From positions 62,001-126,000 of the forward strand of contig CAIYBN010000054.1 of the NCBI GenBank assembly GCA_903924465.1: DNA of 64,000 nucleotides, read 5' to 3'. The notes under the pieces are model-generated. The model saw only the letters and a list, made by a program, of their open reading frames with translations. It had not been told where the DNA came from and made no database searches. The first letter of the stretch is position 1, and every line of letters begins with the position of its first letter. Origin of the DNA: an uncultured Myxococcales bacterium (GTDB taxonomy: Bacteria > Myxococcota_A > UBA9042). This document shows, in pieces, positions 16,947-24,177 of the stretch. The position numbers and the translations under genes were made by a program.

Positions 16947-18569
16947 TCAGTGCGCTTTGCCGTTCAGCTCATACCCGGTCACGGTCTTCGCGGCGCCCGC
17001 GCCCACCGGCAGGAACGTCACGCGGCCCGAGGGATGCGTCTGCGTCACCGCGACCACCTGCGCGGACTCGAGCACGCGCGCGTACTCGGGCGGGCTGCCC
17101 AGCGGGATGATATCCGTCTGGAACTGCGTCAGGTTGGCCCGCAGCACGCCATGATCGAGGTTCGCCGGATCCGGCAACAGCAGCCAGGACAGTGGCGGAT
17201 TGGCCAGGCTCGCGATGCCCGTCGGCCGCACCGGCGTCAGCACCAGTTTGGCGTAGCCGGTGTCCAGGTCGTACAGCGTGATGCCTTCGCTGTCGTCGAC
17301 AAACTTCTCGGTCGCGTCGTCGTAGTTCGGGCCTTGGGCTGGTAAATGCACGAGAATCGCCTTGCGCGTCCCCGGCACGAGCACGACGAAATCGACGGTC
17401 TTGCGCAGCAGCACGGGGCTAATCGTCTTGGTGGCAAAATCCAGCGTCGCGGCCTGCTCGATCCCCGCGGCGGTCGTGTAGAGCAGGGCGGTCTTGCCGT
17501 CGTCGGTGATCTGCGCCAGGCCCGCGATCAGGGTGCCGGTCGAGAGCACGGTCGTTTCCAGCACCTCAGTCGGATCCTTGGGCAAGGCCACGATGGCCAC
17601 TTCACCGGTGTCGCGGATGATGGCCAGCGCCGCGCTGCCGTCGGGCAGCACATCCAGGTCGGTCGGAACGGCGGACAGCGTCGTCGTCGCGAACTTCTTG
17701 CTCGGCAAATGCACGGCATTCAGGCCGCTCAGCCCGTCCTGGCGCACGATGGCCCACACGCCGTCGGGCGTCACCAGCACTTCCCGGTTGACCGGCTTGT
17801 CGAGCGGATTCTTCGACAGCGCCACGGGCGGCACGATGTCGCCGTCCTTCGCGGTCGCTGGCGCAATCACGCAGACGCCGTCGTCGGTCACGACAAACGC
17901 CTGGCTGCCATCGGCGCGAAACGACACGCCCGTCGGATGAAAGCCCACGGCGAGATGCGCCACTTCCGGCTTGTCGCCCAAGCGAAACAGCGTCACGTCC
18001 TGCAAGCTGCCCGCTGGCTCACCGGCAATCGGGTGGTCGTGGTCGTAGAACGCAATCGCGGAATTCCCGTCCGGCGCAACGACCAGCGTGTTCGCATGCG
18101 GCGTCATCGCCAGAAAATCGATGGTGTCGCCCGTCGCGCTGGACCGCACGTACGCCACGTCGTCGCTACCGGCATTGATCACCAGCACGGCGTCGTGTCC
18201 CGGCACCGTCTTCGCGACGATCGGCCGGTCGCCGACTTCCACCAAGGTTACCTGTAGGCTCGCGCCCGAGATCTTGACGAGGTTGTCCGTGCCCGCGGCG
18301 GGAATGTACACAAAGTTCGGGCTGCCTTCCGGCGCGCCAAAATCGTAGTTCTTCTCCTTTTCCGGCGGCAGATCCGGCTTTTGATAGGAGTCGGTCCCGC
18401 CTGACGCGTCGTCCGCAGCGCTCGAGTCGCCATACGAACTGCCGCCGTTGTTGGGCGTGGTTGCGTAGGTATCGTCGCTGAAGGCACCGCTCCCGCTCGA
18501 CGAGGCAGAGGAGCCGCAACCGGCGAGGAGACCAGCAATTGCCATGCATCGTGCCAAAATCATTCGCAT
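16947..18569 (-). CDS. Surface lipoprotein with beta-propeller-like repeats
   Basis: A 540-residue predicted lipoprotein: MRMILARCMAIAGLLAGC gives a lipobox with Cys18, then a Ser/Gly/Asp-rich spacer. The body consists of repeated short blades such as FVYIPAAGTDNLVKIS, TLVVAPDGNSAIAFYDHD and GVSFRADGSQAFVVTDDGVCVI, resembling YncE/YVTN-type propeller repeats. The ATG at 18569 follows GGAGGGCAA and was chosen for that. It begins 12 bases inside the end of the operon's second gene region. It is the last gene of a three-gene minus-strand operon with a beta-barrel and another lipoprotein. Its function is not known; binding or scaffold roles are plausible. Confidence 0.7.
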   Translation of the reverse strand: MRMILARCMAIAGLLAGCGSSASSSGSGAFSDDTYATTPNNGGSSYGDSSAADDASGGTDSYQKPDLPPEKEKNYDFGAPEGSPNFVYIPAAGTDNLVKISGASLQVTLVEVGDRPIVAKTVPGHDAVLVINAGSDDVAYVRSSATGDTIDFLAMTPHANTLVVAPDGNSAIAFYDHDHPIAGEPAGSLQDVTLFRLGDKPEVAHLAVGFHPTGVSFRADGSQAFVVTDDGVCVIAPATAKDGDIVPPVALSKNPLDKPVNREVLVTPDGVWAIVRQDGLSGLNAVHLPSKKFATTTLSAVPTDLDVLPDGSAALAIIRDTGEVAIVALPKDPTEVLETTVLSTGTLIAGLAQITDDGKTALLYTTAAGIEQAATLDFATKTISPVLLRKTVDFVVLVPGTRKAILVHLPAQGPNYDDATEKFVDDSEGITLYDLDTGYAKLVLTPVRPTGIASLANPPLSWLLLPDPANLDHGVLRANLTQFQTDIIPLGSPPEYARVLESAQVVAVTQTHPSGRVTFLPVGAGAAKTVTGYELNGKAH

Positions 18570-18580
18570 CTTGCCCTCCA

Positions 18581-19222
18581 TCAGAAGCGCACCGCCGCGC
18601 CAAAGCGCAGCAGGAAGCCGTTCAAACTGAGCGTCCCGAGTTGCAGATCGCCCGACGAGACGCCGGGCTGCGGCGAGGAAGTCGTGCTGAGCGTGACGTT
18701 CTGGTTCATCACCATTTGCCAGCCGAGTTCGGTGAACAGGCCAAACGACGGCAGCGGCTTGTCCTTTTTGGACCAGACCATCGCCGGCAGCAGCAGTTCG
18801 ATGCCAAGGCCAGCTTGCACCTGCGGCGACCAGTTGGTCGTTTCCCAATTGTTCATCGACAGATGCGACTCGGCCACGCCCGCGCCGACGCGCGCATACG
18901 GAGCGACCCAGTCGAACAGCGGGTAGCGGTAGCGGCCGTCCACGGTCAAGTCGTGGCGGCCCATCGCGGTGGTGTAACCGTGCAGAATGCCGTCAGAACT
19001 CGCGTAATGCCAACCGAAGCCGATGCGCCAGTGGCTGTCGAGCCCGACCTCGCCGCGCAAGTTGATGCCGCCGAACGTGCGGCTGCGGGCCCACGGATTG
19101 GCGGAAGTGGTGTAGCTGCTCAAGCCCTGGCTGGCGACGTCCACGCCGAATTCGAGGGCCTGCGCCGAGACTGCGCTCAGCAGCATGGCAAGAACAAAGA
19201 GCGTGAGGGTGAACCGTTTCAT
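18581..19222 (-). CDS. Outer-membrane beta-barrel-type protein
   Basis: A 213-residue protein with a signal peptide (TLTLFVLAMLLSAVSAQA), followed by amphipathic beta strands: LEFGVDVASQGLSSY, FGGINLRGEVGLDSHWRIGFGWHYA, DLTVDGRYRYPLFDWVAPYARVGAGVAES, and a C-terminal LNGFLLRFGAAVRF ending in Phe, the usual barrel-assembly signal. About eight strands are suggested. Its ATG overlaps the stop of the upstream lipoprotein gene (ATGA at 19219-19222), and the next gene starts 12 bases past its stop, so the three genes are translationally coupled. It may export or display the two flanking lipoproteins; this is inference. Confidence 0.7.
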   Translation of the reverse strand: MKRFTLTLFVLAMLLSAVSAQALEFGVDVASQGLSSYTTSANPWARSRTFGGINLRGEVGLDSHWRIGFGWHYASSDGILHGYTTAMGRHDLTVDGRYRYPLFDWVAPYARVGAGVAESHLSMNNWETTNWSPQVQAGLGIELLLPAMVWSKKDKPLPSFGLFTELGWQMVMNQNVTLSTTSSPQPGVSSGDLQLGTLSLNGFLLRFGAAVRF

Positions 19223-20745
19223 GGTGCCTCCGTCGCGCCCGTCAGGGCGAAGCCTTGGATAAGCTTGGCGGAATCGGTATCCAGTGCGCCCGTTGGCAGG
19301 GCCAGCAACGCGCCGGAGCCATCGCCCGCCGACCACAGCGCCACGCCGTTTTGCGCCCACGGCGTGATGCCCGCGGCTTGCATCGCCAACTCCATGCTCT
19401 GCGCCGTCAAGTTGGTCAGATCAATCCGCGCCAGCCGCATCCCGCCCGCGACGGCGCCCAGCACCCACATCGCGCCGCCCAGAACGCGCACGGACTTGAC
19501 CGTGCCCATACCGGAAAGCGCCGTCATCCGGTCGTTCTCGGCGTCGTAGGCCGAGAGCTGCGAACCGTTGTGCTGCAACAGGAATTGCGTCTGCAGCGCT
19601 GTCACCTGGGACACGCCCTGGGTCGCCGTCACGTCGTGGACTGCCTTGCCTTTCTTCTTCTCAATATCCTCGATGTCCACACGCTGGAGCACCGCGTTGT
19701 TATCGCCCCACAGCAGCGCGTGCGGCTTCCCGTCGCTGCCCTGATACGGCACGATGTGGCGCGACGGCGTGCTCAAGGTGATGGCTGTGCCGGTGCCTGT
19801 CGTCGGATCGAGCAGGGCGACCAACGACGCGCCGCTGTGCAACGTGAGGATCCGCAGCCCCGCGCTCGTGTCGACCAGCGCGATGTCCGTCGGCACTGGG
19901 CCCGAGGCGATCTGGTCGAGCGAAACAGTCGGCGGCGTGGTCGTCAAGTCGATGGAAATGTGGACGGCATCGTTCGAACCCGTCGCGATCAGGTACAGGT
20001 TCACCGCGCCGTTGGCCACCCGCGCGAGCGTGCGCTTGGGCACGATGCCCGCAGCCGTACCGGCGGTCGCGAGCGGCACGACGAGTGTTCGCACGCCCTT
20101 CGGGCCGAAATCGGCGATGCCCAGCGCAGACGTCGTCTCCAGCCACGCCATGCGATGCGCGCCATCGGCGAGCGCCACCGGCGGAGTCAGGTACGCTGCC
20201 AGCGGCTGCGTCGAAATCCCCGCGATGGTCGCCGTTTGCACCGAGCGCGGACTGACCGACAAATCCACGAGCGCCAGTTCTGCGGCGATGACCAAGCCAG
20301 TCTGCGTCGCGCCCGGCGCGTGATAGGCCAGCGCCGCGAGCGAATCATCCGACAGCGACAGCCCGGAAAACGCCGTGTTGAACTGGACGATCTCCGCGTC
20401 GCCCGTCGCCCCCTGGATCGCCAGCTTCTGGTGTCCTTTGGCGAACGCGGCATCCAGCATCAACAGCTGTTTGCCATCCGGCGTCACCACCGTCGTCATC
20501 GGCGTCACCGCGAGCGGCGTCGCGTCCTGGGCAATCTCACCGCCCGAATCGCGCAGCCGCGTCACCCGGTGGCGGGTCGTCTCGAGAAACAGCAAAGCGT
20601 CGCCGACTTCAATCGGCGCGCTCAGGTGGAGCGAAGTGGCGAAAGCACTGTTGCCATCCACGCACCCGGGCAGGGCAGCGGCGAGCAACGCCAAAAAGAG
20701 CAGTCTGGCGCAAACGAAAATCGTTGCGCGCGGCGATTGGGTCAT
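19219..20745 (-). CDS. Surface lipoprotein with propeller-like repeats
   Basis: A 508-residue predicted lipoprotein. The signal FLALLAAALPGC gives lipobox Cys28. The body has repeated blades with alternating beta strands such as VTPDGKQLLMLDAAF, IADFGPKGVRTLVVPLAT and ALVDTSAGLRILTLHSGASLVALLDP, similar in style to the lipoprotein at 16947-18569 but not clearly homologous by eye. The ATG at 20745 was chosen for the GAGG a few bases upstream; an in-frame Met at 20757 has no spacing for one. First gene of the operon; its stop overlaps the next start by 4 bp. Function unknown. Confidence 0.7.
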   Translation of the reverse strand: MTQSPRATIFVCARLLFLALLAAALPGCVDGNSAFATSLHLSAPIEVGDALLFLETTRHRVTRLRDSGGEIAQDATPLAVTPMTTVVTPDGKQLLMLDAAFAKGHQKLAIQGATGDAEIVQFNTAFSGLSLSDDSLAALAYHAPGATQTGLVIAAELALVDLSVSPRSVQTATIAGISTQPLAAYLTPPVALADGAHRMAWLETTSALGIADFGPKGVRTLVVPLATAGTAAGIVPKRTLARVANGAVNLYLIATGSNDAVHISIDLTTTPPTVSLDQIASGPVPTDIALVDTSAGLRILTLHSGASLVALLDPTTGTGTAITLSTPSRHIVPYQGSDGKPHALLWGDNNAVLQRVDIEDIEKKKGKAVHDVTATQGVSQVTALQTQFLLQHNGSQLSAYDAENDRMTALSGMGTVKSVRVLGGAMWVLGAVAGGMRLARIDLTNLTAQSMELAMQAAGITPWAQNGVALWSAGDGSGALLALPTGALDTDSAKLIQGFALTGATEAP

Positions 20746-20852
20746 GGGGGACCTCATCTCCGGCAATGTGCCGAGGTTACGACGCGCAGCGTAGTGCTTG
20801 CCCGGCGTCCTATGCAAATCTATGTGGAAGATTTCTGCGAATGTGTGAGAAC

Positions 20853-21878
20853 TTACGGAAAACGCTTGCTTTCCAAACGCTCCGTCACCGCGTCCACGAG
20901 CCGAGTGCCGGCCTCGCCGAGCATGCCGCTCAGACGCTGACCGACGTTGCGCATCGGCTCGAACTTGATTTCAAACAGATCCGCATCCTTGGCTGTCTGG
21001 ACCAACCAACCGTCGGACGTCTGGAGCGCATCACACAAACCCAGCACCAGCGCTTGTTGCCCATACCAGTGCTCACCCGTCGCGACTTTGGCGATGTCCA
21101 GGCTCGGACGTTGGGCGTGCACGAAGTCCTTGAACAACGTGTGGGTCTCCTCCAGCTCCTCGCGAAACTTCTCCCGGCCCTTCTCCGTGTTCTCGCCCAG
21201 TACGGTCAACGTGCGCTTGAACTCGCCCGCGGTATGCAGCTCGATGTCGATTTCGTGCTTTTGCAGCAGCCGGTGGACGTTGGGAATCTGCGCGACGACG
21301 CCGATCGAGCCGAGGATGGCAAACGGTGCCGCGACGATGCGATCGGCCGTGCACGCCATCATGTAGCCGCCACTCGCGGCGATCTTGTCGACGGCGACGG
21401 TGAGCTTCACGCCACCTTCGCGCAACCGCGCCAGCTGCGACGCCGCAAGACCGTAGCCGTGCACCACGCCGCCGGGACTCTCCAGCCGCAGCAGCACCTC
21501 ATCGTTCGGTTTGGCCACGGCGAGGACCGCCGTCACTTCGTCGCGCAGCGTGGTGACCGCGGAAGCCCGCAGATCGCCCAGGAAATCCAGGACGAAGACG
21601 CGCCGACGATCGGAGCCCACTTTCTCCAGCTGCTTCGCTTCGGTCTTGTCCGCCTTGCGCAGCGCCTTGAACTCCTTCTCCGGCAGCACGGCGGCTTCCA
21701 GGGACCGTTGCAAACCGCGCAAACGCCGATTCAGCCTGCGCACCTTCAGATGCTCATGGGTGCCGGGCGTGGCCCGCATCGTCGCGGCGGCGATCCGGGC
21801 GATCACGACGAGAATGACGGCAAGGACGGTCACCGACTTGGCCAAAAACAGCCCGTATTGACTCAGAAAATTGAGCAT
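20853..21878 (-). CDS. sohB: SohB/SppA-like S49 family serine protease
   Basis: A 341-residue membrane-anchored protease of family S49. It opens with a transmembrane segment (residues ~8-30, AKSVTVLAVILVVIARIA), followed by an S49 N-terminal cytoplasmic-type helical region. Then comes the ClpP-like core: RRVFVLDFLGDLRASA, LLRLESPGGVVHGYGLAASQL, and AVDKIAASGGYMMACTADRIVAAPFAILGSIGVV with the predicted catalytic Ser in ASGGY. Length and architecture match SohB, about 350 residues. The ATG at 21878 starts the hydrophobic N-terminus. It lies 107 bp upstream of the surface operon on the same strand; a separate promoter is likely. Its 5' region carries repeats R1 and R2. Confidence 0.85.
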   Translation of the reverse strand: MLNFLSQYGLFLAKSVTVLAVILVVIARIAAATMRATPGTHEHLKVRRLNRRLRGLQRSLEAAVLPEKEFKALRKADKTEAKQLEKVGSDRRRVFVLDFLGDLRASAVTTLRDEVTAVLAVAKPNDEVLLRLESPGGVVHGYGLAASQLARLREGGVKLTVAVDKIAASGGYMMACTADRIVAAPFAILGSIGVVAQIPNVHRLLQKHEIDIELHTAGEFKRTLTVLGENTEKGREKFREELEETHTLFKDFVHAQRPSLDIAKVATGEHWYGQQALVLGLCDALQTSDGWLVQTAKDADLFEIKFEPMRNVGQRLSGMLGEAGTRLVDAVTERLESKRFP

Positions 21879-21916
21879 CTGTGACGCGCCTCGGATGCGC
21901 GGAGCGAGAAGCGAAA

Positions 21917-21972
21917 GGTGCCCTGGCAGGCACGGAAGCACCCTGGACCCTTCAGTCCAGGTGGGCGCCAGT
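21917..21972. repeat. Hairpin repeat R2, copy 1
   Basis: 56-bp unit containing two small hairpins: GTGCC/GGCAC and CCTGGAC/GTCCAGG. A second copy at 22112-22167 differs at a single visible base (C/T in the first hairpin loop). The two direct copies flank R1 copy 2. Confidence 0.75.
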
Positions 21973-21979
21973 CCGCGAT

Positions 21980-22099
21980 CCACCGCTTCTGGCGCATTTC
22001 GTCGTCGCCGCGCAAAAATCGCCTCTCGACGACCGGGAGGTCGCCTTCGCGGCAATTTCTGCTAGCTCCTTGAACTGCATCCAGAATCGGCGTCCGCGG
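21980..22099. repeat. Nested palindromic intergenic repeat R1, copy 2
   Basis: Same outer start CCACCGCTTCTGG (21980-21992) and outer end CCAGAATCGGCG (from 22081) as copy 1, with the outer stem extended by CCGCG/CGCGG. The inner hairpin is diverged yet still pairs over most of its length (AAAT-GCC against GGC-ATTT) and keeps CGACC/GGTCG with loop GGGA. It sits between two copies of R2. Confidence 0.75.
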
Positions 22100-22111
22100 T
22101 GAAAATCGAAG

Positions 22112-22167
22112 GGTGCCTTGGCAGGCACGGAAGCACCCTGGACCCTTCAGTCCAGGTGGGCGCCAGT
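22112..22167. repeat. Hairpin repeat R2, copy 2
   Basis: Direct repeat of 21917-21972, 195 bp downstream, with one visible mismatch in 56 bases. Confidence 0.75.
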
Positions 22168-22397
22168 GGCCGGTTCAGTCAGTCCCACTGGCATGTGTGC
22201 AAACACACGGTGGGCGGAGACATTCCCGGTCTAGCCCGGCTCCCTGTTGTAATCATACGGTCCCGGGGCATTTCCCGTGACCGCCAAGGCACCGTCAGGA
22301 TCGCACAAGATTCTGGCGACGGCTACTGGAAACCTGAAGGCGTCGTCCTCGGCGTCGCTTGCGCTCGGCCCGCAGTCATGGCAAACACTTCCGCGGC

Positions 22398-24011
22398 ATG
22401 ACACGACTGCAAACCCACATCCAGCCCCGATCCGCCGACTTCCAGCGCAACCGCGCGCATATGCTCACGCTTTTGGCGACGCTGGCGGAACGGCAGCAGG
22501 GCGCGCGCGACGTGGGCGGGGCCAAGGCGGCGGCCAAGTTGGCCAAACGCAACAAGTTGGGTCCGCGCGAGCGCATTGAGCGGCTGTTGGACCGCGACGG
22601 CCACTTTTTGGAGCTCTCGACGCTCGCCGCGTTTGGACAATACGACGGAGAAGCGCCCGGCGCGGGCTGCATCACCGGCATCGGTCAGGTCAGCGGTCGG
22701 TGGGTCATGATCACGGCCAACGACACGCGGGTCAAAGGCGGGGCGATCTACCCGCTCGGCGCGGACAAGATGATCCGTGCGCAACAGATCGCGATGGAAA
22801 ACGGCTTGCCGGCAGTGGCGCTGGTGGAATCGGCGGGCGCAAACCTGCTGTTCCAAGCGGAACTTTTTGCGCCTGGCAATCGCGGTGGACGTGGTTTTTG
22901 CAACCAGGCGCGGATGTCGGCGGCCGGGCTGCCGCAGATCGCCATCGTCTTTGGCAACGGCACGGCCGGCGGCGCGTACGTGCCGGGCATGAGCGACTAC
23001 ACGGTGATGGTGCGCAAACAGGCGCACGTCTATCTCGCTGGCCCGCCGCTGGTCAAAGCCGCGACGGGCGCAGACGCGGATGACGAAGCGCTCGGCGGCG
23101 CGGACATGCATCATGAAGTGTCCGGACTCTGCGATTATCTCGCCGAGGACGACGCGGACGCGATTCGCATCGGCCGGCAAATCATTGGCAACCTCGGCAA
23201 ACCGCTGCATCCGGTGGCGCGCGTCACGCCGGAGGAGCCGCTGTGCGATCCCGAGGAACTGCTGGGGCTGGTGCCGCCGGAGCTGAAGATTCCTTTCGAC
23301 ATCCGCGAAGTCATCGCCCGCACGGTGGATGCCAGTGAATTCGACGAGTTTCGCCCGGGCTACGGACCGACTTTGGTCTGTGGCTTTGCGCGGATCGACG
23401 GCTTTTCGGTCGGCATCCTCGGCAACAACGGCCCGCTGTTCTCCAACAGCGCGCTCAAGGCCACGCATTTCATTCAGCTCTGCTGCCAAAAACGCTTTCC
23501 GATCATCTATTTGCAGAACATCACCGGCTTCATGGTCGGCGTCGACGCGGAGCGCGGCGGCATCGTCAAGGACGGCGCGAAAATGGTCCACGCGGTCGCG
23601 ACGGCCAGCGTGCCACAGTTCACCGTCTTGGTTGGCGGCAGCTTCGGCGCCGGCAACTACGGCATGTGCGGTCGCGCCTACGATCCGCGGTTGCTGCTGA
23701 CCTGGCCGTCGAGCCGGATCGCTGTGATGGGCGGCGAGCAAGCCGCGCGGGTGATGCGCATCGTTCAGGAAGAGGCCATGCGCAAGCTCGGCGGCGCGGC
23801 GGATGACGCCCAGATGGCGATGATGGAAGAGATGGTCAAGGGCGAATTCGATCGCCAGTCCGATCCGTACTACGCCACGGCGCAGTTGTGGGATGACGGC
23901 ATCATCGACCCGCGGCACACGCGCGCGGCGCTGTCCGTGGGACTGCATGCGGCCTGGCAGCGCGACATCATTGCGGAAGGCAAGCCGCGCTTTGGCGTGT
24001 TCCGGATGTAG
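22398..24011 (+). CDS. Biotin-dependent acyl-CoA carboxylase, carboxyltransferase (beta) subunit
   Basis: A 537-residue carboxyltransferase of the methylcrotonyl/propionyl/geranyl-CoA carboxylase group. It transfers CO2 from carboxybiotin to an acyl-CoA. The N-terminus TRLQTHIQPRSADFQRNR resembles MCC beta subunits. The N-half has GAGCITGIGQVSGRWVMITANDTRVKGG and FGNGTAGGAYVPGMSDYTVMV; the C-half has LQNITGFMVGVDAERGGIVKDGAKMV and GGSFGAGNYGMCGRAYDPR, the oxyanion-hole region for biotin. Length fits. The ATG at 22398 aligns with family starts. It is the first gene of a carboxylase-BKACE operon. Exact acyl-CoA not determinable by eye; methylcrotonyl-CoA is the leading guess. Confidence 0.88.
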   Translation: MTRLQTHIQPRSADFQRNRAHMLTLLATLAERQQGARDVGGAKAAAKLAKRNKLGPRERIERLLDRDGHFLELSTLAAFGQYDGEAPGAGCITGIGQVSGRWVMITANDTRVKGGAIYPLGADKMIRAQQIAMENGLPAVALVESAGANLLFQAELFAPGNRGGRGFCNQARMSAAGLPQIAIVFGNGTAGGAYVPGMSDYTVMVRKQAHVYLAGPPLVKAATGADADDEALGGADMHHEVSGLCDYLAEDDADAIRIGRQIIGNLGKPLHPVARVTPEEPLCDPEELLGLVPPELKIPFDIREVIARTVDASEFDEFRPGYGPTLVCGFARIDGFSVGILGNNGPLFSNSALKATHFIQLCCQKRFPIIYLQNITGFMVGVDAERGGIVKDGAKMVHAVATASVPQFTVLVGGSFGAGNYGMCGRAYDPRLLLTWPSSRIAVMGGEQAARVMRIVQEEAMRKLGGAADDAQMAMMEEMVKGEFDRQSDPYYATAQLWDDGIIDPRHTRAALSVGLHAAWQRDIIAEGKPRFGVFRM

Positions 24012-24177
24012 CCGAGGGATTGTGACAAAATGAGTCGATCGATCGCAAACTTGTGTCGCCGTGCGTATCGCCGCAGGCGGGCGCACTTGGCGACTCAGGC
24101 AAGAAGCCAAGATAGGTAAGAAAATCTGTCGCAGGCACTTGGAGAACAGTGCAATCGGGAGTCACGCGGAAGCCGCC

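Larger units (their letters stand above)
21879..22397. other. 519-bp intergenic region holding repeats R1 and R2
   Basis: Divergent gap between the sohB-like gene and the acyl-CoA carboxylase operon. It contains, in order, R2 copy 1 (21917-21972), R1 copy 2 (21980-22099), R2 copy 2 (22112-22167) and ~230 bp without recognizable features apart from a small GTGTG-CAAA-CACAC hairpin near 22197-22210. Both promoters must lie here, but no convincing sigma-70 boxes were seen. Confidence 0.6.

Noticed and set aside
24012..24177. Known riboswitch (cobalamin or c-di-GMP) before the biotin carboxylase gene
   Set aside because: The conserved box sequences of those classes are absent; only generic hairpins were found.
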